In this document: one piece after another, positions 1-6,371 of the stretch
How positions within the stretch are numbered: position 1 is the stretch's first letter
Layout of the letters: every line of letters starts with the position of its first letter
Source of the DNA: Gammaproteobacteria bacterium
Lineage (GTDB): Bacteria; Pseudomonadota; Gammaproteobacteria; Chromatiales; Chromatiaceae
Length of the DNA stretch: 7,612 nt
Assembly (NCBI GenBank): GCA_029287695.1
Contig: JARFQQ010000160.1
Location: 1 to 7,612, forward strand
Direction of reading: 5' to 3'
Program-made: the position numbers and the translations under genes
Notes under the pieces: model-generated
The model's database searches: none
Seen by the model: only the letters and a program-made list of their open reading frames with translations
What the model was told of the DNA's origin: nothing

Positions 1-1363
1 CGGAGCGGCTGCGGCCATCATTGGTGGTTATTCAGTCGGTCGGGAAGGGCCGCATGTGCATCTCGGTGCCTCCAGCGGCAGTCTGCTCGGCCAGTGGTTG
101 CGTCTGCCGAATAACAGTATCCGGACTCTCGTCGGGTGCGGCACGGCGGCCGGCATTGCCGCGTCCTTCAATACGCCGCTCGCGGGCGTCATCTTCGCCC
201 TCGAGATCGTCATGCTCGAATACACCATCGCCAGTTTTATCCCGGTCATCCTCGCAGCCGCCAGTGCAACCCTTGTCTCCATCGCTGTCTTTGGCAACGA
301 GGCCGGTTTCGACATGCCGTCAATGCAACTTGCGAGCCTGGCGCATATGCCGCTTGTGCTGCTTCTCGGGCTGGCAGTCGGTATCCTCTCGGCCGCCTTT
401 ATCCAGGTGATGCAATTTGTGGCGGCCACTGGCAGCCGGTTTGCGCTCTGGCAGCGCTTTACTGCTGCAGCGCTCATTGCTGCGCTGTTCGCTGTCGTGC
501 TGCCGGAGGTCATGGGTATCGGCTATGACTCTGTTAACAATGCCCTGCTTGGTGAACTCGGCCTGGCCATGCTGGCCTTGCTGGTTGTCGGCAAGTTGCT
601 GGCAACCTCGCTCAGTGTGGGACTCGGAATCCCCGGTGGCATGATCGGGCCTTCGCTCTTCATCGGGGCCGCGATCGGCGCCCTGGTTGCCAACCTCTTT
701 GCACTCGCCGGGTTTGATGTCGATATCGGCCTGTTCGCCCTGCTTGGCATGGGCGCCATGATGGGGGGAAGTCTGCAGGCGCCGCTGGCCGCACTGACAG
801 CCATCATGGAGCTGACACACAGTCCGGGCATCATCATGCCCGGGATGGTCGTGATCATCACGGCCTCCCTGACCGCCAGTGAGCTCTTTCGCAAGGAATC
901 GCTATTCATCACGATGCTCAAGGCATCCGGGATGAATTACAGCACCACGCCCGTCGTGCAGGCTCTGCGCCGCATCGGCGTTGCAGGCACGATGAGCAAG
1001 TCGTGCCTGCGTACGCAGTCAATGATCGATCGTGATGCGGCGGAAGGATTGCTGAAGGAAAAGCCAGCCTGGCTGATCATCGATGCCGGGAAAGAGCCGC
1101 ATACGCTGCTGCGGGCTGCCGACCTGGCGAATTATCTCGATGCCGGGCAGCCGGACGAAACCGGGAGCATCGATCTCATGGAGATTCCCGGGCAAAGATA
1201 CGACCTGGCTCCGATTCACCTCCAGGCAACCTTGCAGGAGGCGCAGGAGCGGCTGAAAAACAGCAGTGCAGAGGCGCTTTACGTGCAGCGTGAAACTGCG
1301 CCGGGCATTCACCGGGTCTATGGCATTCTCACGCAAGAGATGATCGATGCGACCTACCGGTGA
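1..1363 (+). CDS. ClC-family chloride channel/transporter, 5'-truncated by window edge
   Basis: This is an integral membrane ClC protein that moves chloride or another anion, seen here without its N-terminal part (roughly 130-150 residues by comparison with E. coli ClcA). The first complete codon is at 2, and the frame runs open to TGA at 1361-1363. The diagnostic GREGP motif is encoded at 38-52 with its gating glutamate at 44-46, followed by a PLAGVIFALE helix and the GIPGGMIGPS loop (about 625-655). At the E. coli E203 position (proton glutamate) the codon at 206-208 gives Ile, and at the Y445 position the codon at 905-907 gives Phe. The last ~145 residues are cytosolic and end in a degenerate CBS-like stretch (VYGILTQEMID). 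The downstream permease overlaps it by 17 bp, indicating one operon. Family assignment is secure. Whether it is a channel or an H+/Cl- exchanger is not. Confidence 0.95.
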   Translation, partial: GAAAAIIGGYSVGREGPHVHLGASSGSLLGQWLRLPNNSIRTLVGCGTAAGIAASFNTPLAGVIFALEIVMLEYTIASFIPVILAAASATLVSIAVFGNEAGFDMPSMQLASLAHMPLVLLLGLAVGILSAAFIQVMQFVAATGSRFALWQRFTAAALIAALFAVVLPEVMGIGYDSVNNALLGELGLAMLALLVVGKLLATSLSVGLGIPGGMIGPSLFIGAAIGALVANLFALAGFDVDIGLFALLGMGAMMGGSLQAPLAALTAIMELTHSPGIIMPGMVVIITASLTASELFRKESLFITMLKASGMNYSTTPVVQALRRIGVAGTMSKSCLRTQSMIDRDAAEGLLKEKPAWLIIDAGKEPHTLLRAADLANYLDAGQPDETGSIDLMEIPGQRYDLAPIHLQATLQEAQERLKNSSAEALYVQRETAPGIHRVYGILTQEMIDATYR

Positions 1364-2588
1364 CTCCCGGGAGCAGGCAAGCCTGCGACGTGCGCTTGGT
1401 CCCTGGCTGCTGACTCTCTACGGACTGGGCAGCACCATCGGTGCAGGCATCTATGCGCTCGTCGGGAAGATTGCCGGAGAGGCTGGATACCAGGCGCCAC
1501 TGGCCTTTCTGGTGGCAGCCGTTCTGGCGGCCTTTTCCGCACTCAGCTTTGCCGAGCTGGCGGGACGCTATCCGCAAAGCGCGGGGGAGTCGGCCTATGT
1601 GCGGGCAGGATTCCGGCAGCGATGGCTGTCACGCCTGACAGGGCTGCTGGTGGTGATGATCGGTATCATCTCCGCAGCAGCCCTGATGCGTGGCCTTGCC
1701 GGCTACATCAATGCCCTGTTACCGGTCGGGCTCGGGATCTCGATTCTCGCCACGCTTGCTGTTCTCACCGCAATCGCTGTCTGGGGCATCAGGGAATCAG
1801 CAACGGCCGCGGCGCTGATCACGCTTGTCGAGATCGGCGGGCTGTTTCTCGTCATCCTGGTCTCGCTATGGCACATCGATACGGTCGACTCCCTGCCATC
1901 ATTCATACCGGAGCGTCTTGACGGTGAAATGTTGCATGGCGTCATGGCCGGGGCTTTCCTGGGCTTCTATGCGATGATCGGTTTCGAAGACATGGTGAAT
2001 GTCGCCGAGGAGGTCAGAGACGTCGGGCGTACCATGACGATGGCCATCACCCTGACGCTCGTGATTACAACCCTGCTCTACATGGGAGTGGCCTGGAGCG
2101 CCCTTGTGTGGGTTACGCCGGCACAGCTGGCGCAATCGGACGCGCCCCTCGCGCTGGTCTTCGAAACCATAACCGGGAAAGAGCCGCTATTGATCACTCT
2201 TGTCGCGGTACTGGCTGTTGTCAACGGCGGCCTGATCCTGCTTGTCATGGCAAGCCGTGTCCTCTATGGCATGAGCCGGATGAAGCAACTCCCTTCCTGG
2301 TTCGGCCATGTCTCGAGGCGAACGCAAACCCCGGTCAACGCCACGCTCTTCACGGCACTGCTCATCATGCTGCTGTCGCTCATGCTGCCTCTCGAACATC
2401 TTGCAAGAATGACTGCCGGCATAGCGCTGACGGTCTTCTCACTTGTCAACCTGTCACTGGTTCTCGTCAAGCTGCGGCGGGAGACCGCACCTGCCGGTAT
2501 CCTTCGTCTGCCCCTTGCGGTGCCCTTGGCAGGCTTTATTGTGAGCGCTGGTTTCGTTATCTGGGAAATTGCAAAGCGTTTTCTCTGA
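1347..2588 (+). CDS. APC-superfamily amino-acid permease
   Basis: This is a 413-aa polytopic inner-membrane protein of the amino acid-polyamine-organocation superfamily, expected to carry an amino acid or related amine. The unwound TM1 motif GSTIGAGIY is at residues 28-36. The TM6 region GFEDMVNVAEEV (212-223) matches the family pattern in which E-E-V is followed by a basic/proline loop. The segment ASRVLYGMSRMKQLP (302-316) is the typical TM8-loop signature. I count about 11 hydrophobic segments, so one of the usual 12 may be absent or weak at the C-terminus. The ATG at 1347 lies inside the end of the ClC gene (17-bp overlap), with only a weak purine stretch upstream, which suggests translational coupling. 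Substrate cannot be told from sequence. The short N-terminal tail before TM1 supports this start. Confidence 0.92.
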   Translation: MRPTGDSREQASLRRALGPWLLTLYGLGSTIGAGIYALVGKIAGEAGYQAPLAFLVAAVLAAFSALSFAELAGRYPQSAGESAYVRAGFRQRWLSRLTGLLVVMIGIISAAALMRGLAGYINALLPVGLGISILATLAVLTAIAVWGIRESATAAALITLVEIGGLFLVILVSLWHIDTVDSLPSFIPERLDGEMLHGVMAGAFLGFYAMIGFEDMVNVAEEVRDVGRTMTMAITLTLVITTLLYMGVAWSALVWVTPAQLAQSDAPLALVFETITGKEPLLITLVAVLAVVNGGLILLVMASRVLYGMSRMKQLPSWFGHVSRRTQTPVNATLFTALLIMLLSLMLPLEHLARMTAGIALTVFSLVNLSLVLVKLRRETAPAGILRLPLAVPLAGFIVSAGFVIWEIAKRFL

Positions 2589-2622
2589 GCGGTGTGGAGC
2601 GCCTCGCGAACGGTCTGCGGGA

Positions 2623-2647
2623 ATGGCGACTCATCCCCAGTCGCCAT
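2623..2647. terminator. Putative bidirectional terminator hairpin between convergent genes
   Basis: A perfect 9-bp inverted repeat (ATGGCGACT, 7-nt loop, AGTCGCCAT) lies between the permease stop and the end of the NUDIX gene, and it contains the NUDIX stop codon (2631-2633). There is no T-tract on either side, so it is not a classical intrinsic terminator. It may act as a weak terminator or 3'-end stabiliser. Confidence 0.45.
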
Positions 2648-3194
2648 CTCGCATGTCGAATACTCTTGCGAGTGCAAGGAGGCTCAGTGAGTTACGCATC
2701 TCACCCCGTTCAATAGCCCCGGCGAGCTCCTCTCGTGTCAGTTCGACAATCGCGATATCTTCTCCTTCGTCGAGTGACTGGGCGCTGCTCTGCACGGCGT
2801 CGGTCGCCAGCCAGAAGTGACACGCGTTGTTCATGAATGCCGGGTTCGATTCCACCCTGCCGATTGGCTTCCAGTTATCCGAGCTGTAGCCGGTTTCTTC
2901 GAGGAGTTCCCGTCTCGCGGTTTCGAGGGGTGATTCTCCGGGGTCGACCACGCCGGCCGGGACCTCGAGTGATACCTTGCCGGTACCGAACCTGTACTGC
3001 TCGACAAGGACGATCTCTCTTGCAGGTGTGAGTGCAACGATGTTGACCCAGTCTTCCGACTCGATCACGACCGCTTCCATGCGCATGCCGTTTCTCGGAT
3101 TTTCGACGTGATCGAAACGGGAGCCGAAAAGCTTGAGACCGGGACCTGTTTCCGATCCAAGCGTTTTCCAGGGTTTGATACGTTCTCTGCGCAT
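2631..3194 (-). CDS. NUDIX hydrolase, ADP-ribose pyrophosphatase-like
   Basis: This is a cytoplasmic Mg2+-dependent hydrolase of nucleoside diphosphates linked to another moiety, with ADP-ribose the likeliest substrate class. The Nudix box GX5EX7REUXEEXGU is perfect: G-VVDPG-E-SPLETAR-RE-L-L-EE-T-G-Y, at residues 81-103 from the chosen start. The preceding LVEQYRFG...EVPAG stretch is typical of ADP-ribose pyrophosphatase-like members. I chose the ATG at 3194, giving 187 aa, because AGGTG (3201-3205) sits 6 nt upstream as a ribosome binding site. An in-frame GTG at 3203 would give 190 aa but falls within that site. It is the last gene of the minus-strand cluster, 63 bp after the HemG-like gene. 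Exact substrate is inferred, not shown. Confidence 0.93.
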   Translation of the reverse strand: MRRERIKPWKTLGSETGPGLKLFGSRFDHVENPRNGMRMEAVVIESEDWVNIVALTPAREIVLVEQYRFGTGKVSLEVPAGVVDPGESPLETARRELLEETGYSSDNWKPIGRVESNPAFMNNACHFWLATDAVQSSAQSLDEGEDIAIVELTREELAGAIERGEMRNSLSLLALARVFDMRDGDWG

Positions 3195-3200
3195 TCGGGG

Positions 3201-3205
3201 CACCT
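3201..3205 (-). promoter_or_regulatory. Ribosome binding site deciding the NUDIX start
   Basis: AGGTG is 6 nt before the ATG at 3194. It overlaps the alternative GTG start at 3203, which itself has no good Shine-Dalgarno sequence. Confidence 0.5.
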
Positions 3206-3257
3206 GTTTATATCCGGGTTATCGGACTCTGCGGCTGGTACCGGGTGTCAGGAGAAA

Positions 3258-3809
3258 TCAGGGCTGGCTGGCAACGAGTGCTGCAAAGCGCCCGGCAAAC
3301 TCTTCTACCTCTCCCCAGTCCGTGTATTCGTAATCCATCGACATGTCGAGGTCCTTGCCACCGGATTTTTTCACGATGTTGCGCATGATGCGCTTTTTCA
3401 GGAAGCCGTAGCGACTGTATTTCAGCGCGCCGGCAAATGTGACGCTGATTGCGGGTTGCATTCCGATGTCGTCAAGAAATTGTTGCATGACGTGTTGTGC
3501 GTCGTCCTGGTCCTGCTGCCGGTGCGAGGCTGCTGAAAGACTCACCGAGAAAAAGGCGACGGGTAGCTGTGCCCATTCGGCATGGTGAGCGGTGAGCCAT
3601 TGCGCGAGTTCAAGCGGATGCTGTTCGCGATGCAACGGGCCGCCGGCCACCAGGCCATCACATTCCGGTGGGAAGGAGGCCTCCGGTTGTTCCCGGGTAT
3701 TGATAAGAAGAGGGGTTGCACCACAGTGTTCGAGCGCCCCTGCAATTCTGGAGGCGATTTTTTCACTCTGACCCTCGAAACTGGCGTAAGCGATCAGGAT
3801 GCGCATCAT
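3258..3809 (-). CDS. hemG: HemG-like flavodoxin-domain protoporphyrinogen oxidase
   Basis: This is a predicted FMN protein that oxidises protoporphyrinogen IX to protoporphyrin IX in haem synthesis, passing electrons to membrane quinone. The 183-aa length fits the family. The FMN phosphate loop is YASFEGQSEKIA (8-19). Next come a GGPLHREQHP ring-binding loop (56-65) and the FFSVSLSAA segment (86-94) leading into the extra loop that marks HemG among flavodoxins. The segments FAGALKYSRYG (125-135), KKSGG (147-151) and YTDWGEVEEFA (162-172) closely resemble E. coli HemG. ATGATG at 3804-3809 gives two possible starts one codon apart, and it follows the stop of the small coiled-coil gene by 4 nt, so expression is probably coupled. 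A generic flavodoxin-domain reductase is the alternative, but the C-terminal motifs argue for HemG. Confidence 0.85.
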   Translation of the reverse strand: MMRILIAYASFEGQSEKIASRIAGALEHCGATPLLINTREQPEASFPPECDGLVAGGPLHREQHPLELAQWLTAHHAEWAQLPVAFFSVSLSAASHRQQDQDDAQHVMQQFLDDIGMQPAISVTFAGALKYSRYGFLKKRIMRNIVKKSGGKDLDMSMDYEYTDWGEVEEFAGRFAALVASQP

Positions 3810-3813
3810 GGCT

Positions 3814-3990
3814 CTAGCGGAGTTTGTCCCGGTCGGGTGTTTGTATCTGCATTCTTACCTTGTTGTCGATGCTCAAGAGCAGTTCGAGGATGTTGTGCAT
3901 ATCCCCGAGCTGCTTCTGCAGTGCCTCTGATTGTTGTTCGAGGCTGTGGATTCTCGATTGAAGCTTCGCAATCATCCCGGCATCACGCAT
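3814..3990 (-). CDS. Small coiled-coil protein, 53-58 aa, unknown function
   Basis: This short gene lies between the DUF2237 gene and hemG. It reads from ATG at 3990 (58 aa, beginning MRDAGMIAKL) or from the internal ATG at 3975 (53 aa) to TAG at 3814-3816. The product is almost wholly amphipathic helix with heptad-like Leu/Ile spacing (for example IHSLEQQSEALQKQLGDM, then ILELLLSID) and ends in a basic, polar tail (PDRDKLR). No signal peptide or membrane segment is evident. It starts 9 nt after the DUF2237 stop (TGA at 4000-4002) and ends 4 nt before the hemG ATG, which supports a real translated gene. The character is SlyX-like, but I do not recognise it as SlyX. It could be a short structural or partner protein for a neighbour. 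The ribosome binding site is weak for both starts. Confidence 0.68.
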   Translation of the reverse strand: MRDAGMIAKLQSRIHSLEQQSEALQKQLGDMHNILELLLSIDNKVRMQIQTPDRDKLR

Positions 3991-3999
3991 TCCGGCATC

Positions 4000-4365
4000 T
4001 CAGTTGAGGTCGATGGCATGGGTCTTGAGGTTGTCAAAGGGGACGGTCTCGAGTGCTTTCTCATGGGTGCTTCGCAACGCAACTCTTGGTGCGCAGCCTG
4101 CTTCAAAAGCCTCTTTCCATCGAGCGGCACAGACACACCAGCGGTCGCCTTCCTTGAGTCCGGGGAAGCCGTACTCGGGCATGGGTGTGCTGAGATCGTT
4201 ACCCTGTTGCATGCTGAAGTCCAGGAATGCATTGGTCACCTGTACGCACACCGTGTGGGACCCGGCGTCCTGTTCACCGGTTTCACAGGAACCGTTCCTC
4301 GTCCACCCCGTGAGAGGTTCCATCGAGCAGGTTTCGAGTGGTTCACCGAGAACATTGTTTGGCAT
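4000..4365 (-). CDS. DUF2237 family protein
   Basis: This is a 121-aa soluble protein of the DUF2237 family, whose function is not known to me. The family signature covers almost its full length: NVLGEPLETCS (4-14), DPLTG-like EPLTGW (16-21), GSHTVC (35-40), GNDLSTP (55-61), YGFPGLKEGDRWCVCAARW (65-83) and THEKALE (100-106). It has six cysteines (13, 27, 40, 77, 79, 91), several at conserved places, which hints at metal or redox chemistry without proving it. The frame is open upstream to 4500, but I placed the start at ATG 4365 because the family begins at this NVLGEPL block. The longer version would overlap the previous gene by 62 bp. The Shine-Dalgarno sequence is poor. It precedes the small coiled-coil gene by 9 nt. 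Confidence 0.9.
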   Translation of the reverse strand: MPNNVLGEPLETCSMEPLTGWTRNGSCETGEQDAGSHTVCVQVTNAFLDFSMQQGNDLSTPMPEYGFPGLKEGDRWCVCAARWKEAFEAGCAPRVALRSTHEKALETVPFDNLKTHAIDLN

Positions 4366-4438
4366 TGGTCTGAATCCGGTCAATTCGCATATCTGTGGAG
4401 GAGCATGGCAGAGGTGCTGTCGGGACTGCAAACAGTGA

Positions 4439-5035
4439 TCACTGGAAACGTCGCAGCCAGTGCGGGTAGCCATAACTGTTATCCGCGCTGAAGCCTCCAT
4501 GCTTCGGCAGTCGCTCGAAGAGGCGGTCTGCGGTCATACGCAGGTTGTACATCAACTGGTCGGGTGTGCCAAATGCCTTGATGGCGATGTTCCAGTAATC
4601 CCTGTTCCTGACCTGCAACAGGTTCATGAGGAAGAGACAGCCGCTTTCAAGCCTGTCTACCGAGAGCGAGTGCTCAGTCAGGTGGTTGTCACTGATGCCA
4701 AAGAGGCGTACATGCTGAAGCCTCGTGATTTTCAGCCAGCCATTGCTTTCGAGCAATTCGTTGTGCGGGGGCTGCAGGCTGTCCAGCGGCCCTTGCCACC
4801 TGTTCCAGACTTCCGGCTGGCCGCTTGCGCCGTCCCAGTGCAGAACGCCCGCGATATCGCCGCGCAGGGAGGTCTCGATATTTTGCCGGTCGTGCAACCG
4901 GATACCTGTGCCGTCACTGGCGCCGGCGAAATGATACTCAACCCTCTGCCGGGGAGTAAGATCCTGTGAAAAAAAGTCTCCAACAGCGAAGGGTGGCTGT
5001 TCAAAAAACCAGCGAAGTTCCATCGTTTGTTTCAT
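4439..5035 (-). CDS. Conserved-looking hypothetical protein, 198 aa
   Basis: I do not recognise this protein. It is 198 aa, soluble, rich in aromatic and charged residues, with no signal peptide or membrane helix. It opens with MKQTMELRWFFEQPP and contains alternating polar/hydrophobic stretches suggestive of beta strands (RVEYHF 31-36, GTGIRLHDRQNIETSLR 42-58, NGWLKITRLQHVRLF 98-112). A helical C-terminal part (156-180) follows. The E/R/K alternation and the GxGIRL...IETSLR stretch faintly recall CYTH-type triphosphate-binding barrels, but this is a weak guess. The start at ATG 5035 has AGGAG 8 nt upstream (5044-5048). A longer reading from 5185 adds 50 low-complexity residues that shadow the NlpC/P60 gene. 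It overlaps the 3' end of that gene by 35 bp, implying coupled translation. Confidence 0.8.
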   Translation of the reverse strand: MKQTMELRWFFEQPPFAVGDFFSQDLTPRQRVEYHFAGASDGTGIRLHDRQNIETSLRGDIAGVLHWDGASGQPEVWNRWQGPLDSLQPPHNELLESNGWLKITRLQHVRLFGISDNHLTEHSLSVDRLESGCLFLMNLLQVRNRDYWNIAIKAFGTPDQLMYNLRMTADRLFERLPKHGGFSADNSYGYPHWLRRFQ

Positions 5036-5669
5036 CGTTCTGACTCCTGCCGTTTTCGCGCTGCCCGGAGACGAGGCCGGGAATGGAACCGTAACCAACA
5101 AATTTCGCCTTGCTCTCCTTGCGTGGCAGCCTGAAATCGAAGACGCTGACACCACGGCGTCTGTCTCCATTGTAGCTGCGTCCATCGCTGGCGCCCACCA
5201 TCAGCGGCTTGCCGCTTGCCTTGTGGGTTCCAAGGTAGATCATGACATGCGTGATCGCCCGTTTGATACCGTAGGTCCCGCTCCAGAATAGCAGGTCACC
5301 CGGCCTGAGGGCGTCGAACTGCCCGGAGTGAAGCGAGTTTGCATTGACCTTGCGTATTTTCCCGGACTGCTCGATCCAGCGATAAATCTGGTCTGCCTGG
5401 CGCGGCGTTTCACGCAGGTTTTGACTCTTCAGAATGTATTGCACTGTGCCTGAACAGTCCATGCCTCCACGTTTCGGAGAATTCGAACCGTAGAGATAAG
5501 TCAGTTTTTTTTCTGTCAGTGCGAGCGATTCGCGGATGAGCTTCTGAATAGCGGCAGGCTGGGATTCGTATTCGCTTATCTCCCCGGGCGACATGGAAGT
5601 CACTATCGCGGGTGCCGCAGACAGCGCCGGCGACAAAAAGAGCAGGATCAGCAGCAGATTGTATGGCAT
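5001..5669 (-). CDS. Secreted NlpC/P60 family cysteine peptidase
   Basis: This is a predicted periplasmic cell-wall peptidase or amidase of the NlpC/P60 fold, 222 aa. Residues 1-19 form a signal peptide (hydrophobic LLLILLFL core, cleavage near ALSA-AP). The catalytic cysteine is C72 in GGMDCSGTVQYIL, LRPGDLLFW (121-129) is the usual strand before the histidine, and the catalytic His is H141 in ITHVMIYLG. Where many family members have a third polar residue (often His), this one reads MVGASDGRSYNG (157-168), so the third residue is not obvious. The ATG at 5669 is the first start after an in-frame TGA and lacks a visible Shine-Dalgarno. It heads the minus-strand cluster, and its start codon abuts an FNR-type box (5669-5682). 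Confidence 0.88.
   Translation of the reverse strand: MPYNLLLILLFLSPALSAAPAIVTSMSPGEISEYESQPAAIQKLIRESLALTEKKLTYLYGSNSPKRGGMDCSGTVQYILKSQNLRETPRQADQIYRWIEQSGKIRKVNANSLHSGQFDALRPGDLLFWSGTYGIKRAITHVMIYLGTHKASGKPLMVGASDGRSYNGDRRRGVSVFDFRLPRKESKAKFVGYGSIPGLVSGQRENGRSQNDETNDGTSLVF
5044..5048 (-). promoter_or_regulatory. Ribosome binding site deciding the 198-aa protein start
   Basis: AGGAG is 8 nt upstream of the ATG at 5035. It lies inside the coding end of the NlpC/P60 gene, and it is the reason for rejecting the longer start at 5185. Confidence 0.65.
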
Positions 5670-5711
5670 TGATCAATATCACTGTGAAAAGGCTGTTTGT
5701 TTGACGACAAT
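5669..5711 (+). promoter_or_regulatory. FNR/Anr-type box and -10 element, rhodanese promoter; also over the NlpC/P60 start
   Basis: TTGAT-CAAT-ATCAC at 5669-5682 matches the FNR consensus TTGAT-N4-ATCAA at 9 of 10 positions. Twenty-three bp further is GACAAT (5706-5711, 4/6 to TATAAT). This predicts a transcript start near 5718 with the box centred at about -42.5, as in class II FNR activation, and a 36-nt leader before the rhodanese ATG. On the other strand the box touches the NlpC/P60 start codon, where binding would tend to repress. The site and spacing are seen in the sequence, and the regulation is inferred. Confidence 0.5.
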
Positions 5712-5740
5712 TTAATCAGGAATGGGTTCAACAGGCGAGC

Positions 5741-5745
5741 AGGAG
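5741..5745 (+). promoter_or_regulatory. Ribosome binding site deciding the rhodanese start
   Basis: AGGAG is 8 nt before the ATG at 5754. The longer in-frame start at 5697 has no comparable site. Confidence 0.65.
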
Positions 5746-5753
5746 AGTGCGAG

Positions 5754-6371
5754 ATGTTCAGGTTACGGCGAATGCAATCACTGCTTGCAGCACCACTGCT
5801 CATGCTTCCCCTGTCGGTTGCTGCGATCGATGCGGCTTTTGTCGACAGCTGCTTCCATACGCCATTCGATCTTTACCTGACCCCGGTGGAGGCCTGGCAG
5901 ATGAAACAGCAGCACCCGGATGGCGTCACTTTCGTTGATGTGCGTACGCGGGCAGAGGTCCAGTACACCGGCTTCACCGGGTATGCCGACGCGAATATCC
6001 CGATCATGTTCCAGCCAGGCAATTACGAGTGGAAAGCGGACAAGAAAGACCCGCTGACAGGTCAGTTCAAAAAGGCCCCGAACAGGGATTTTTCCAGGGC
6101 GGTATACAAGCTTGTCAAATCCCGCGGGCTCGACAAGTCGGCTCCGGTCATCGTGATGTGTACAGCCGGAAAACGTTCCACAGCCGCCGCGAAGGCGTTG
6201 CACAAGGCCGGGTACAGCCGGGTCTACAACCTCTACGAGGGGTTTGAGGGCGTCATGGCGACAGGCGGTTATTACAGGGGGCAGCGCGTCGTCAATGGCT
6301 GGAAAAATGCTGCGCTTCCGTGGGGATACAGGCTGCCGGCTTCGAAGATGTATTTCAATTACGAGCCCTGA
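5754..6371 (+). CDS. Secreted rhodanese-domain protein (sulfurtransferase)
   Basis: This is a single-domain rhodanese, 205 aa, predicted to carry sulfane sulfur as a cysteine persulfide in the periplasm. The signal peptide is MFRLRR followed by a hydrophobic core to about residue 24-27 (cleavage near SVAA-ID or IDA-AF). The domain begins with LTPVEAWQM (42-50), shows the VDVRTRAE strand (61-68), and has the active loop CTAGKRS (136-142) with catalytic C136 and R141. A second cysteine, C33, lies near the mature N-terminus. The GNYEWKADKKDPLTGQF insert (89-105) lengthens the region before the active loop. I chose ATG 5754 because AGGAG (5741-5745) lies 8 nt upstream and the product then starts with a clean signal peptide. 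An upstream ATG at 5697 would spoil it. An FNR-type promoter is predicted at 5669-5711. Sulfur donor and acceptor are unknown. Confidence 0.92.
   Translation: MFRLRRMQSLLAAPLLMLPLSVAAIDAAFVDSCFHTPFDLYLTPVEAWQMKQQHPDGVTFVDVRTRAEVQYTGFTGYADANIPIMFQPGNYEWKADKKDPLTGQFKKAPNRDFSRAVYKLVKSRGLDKSAPVIVMCTAGKRSTAAAKALHKAGYSRVYNLYEGFEGVMATGGYYRGQRVVNGWKNAALPWGYRLPASKMYFNYEP

Noticed and set aside
320..820. Antisense reading frames opposite the ClC gene
   Set aside because: The plus strand encodes unmistakable ClC motifs. The antisense products are Gln/His/Arg-rich low-complexity translations typical of shadow frames.
3108..4007. Plus-strand reading frames across the hemG and NUDIX region
   Set aside because: The minus strand carries a perfect Nudix box and HemG motifs. 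The plus-strand products have no recognisable domain and no ribosome binding site.
4366..4500. N-terminal extension of the DUF2237 protein by 45 residues
   Set aside because: The family domain begins at the internal Met, and the extension would overlap the preceding gene by 62 bp. The weak ribosome binding site at 4365 leaves slight doubt.
5036..5185. N-terminal extension of the 198-aa protein to 5185
   Set aside because: It lies wholly within the NlpC/P60 coding region, is low complexity, and the internal ATG at 5035 has a well-placed AGGAG.
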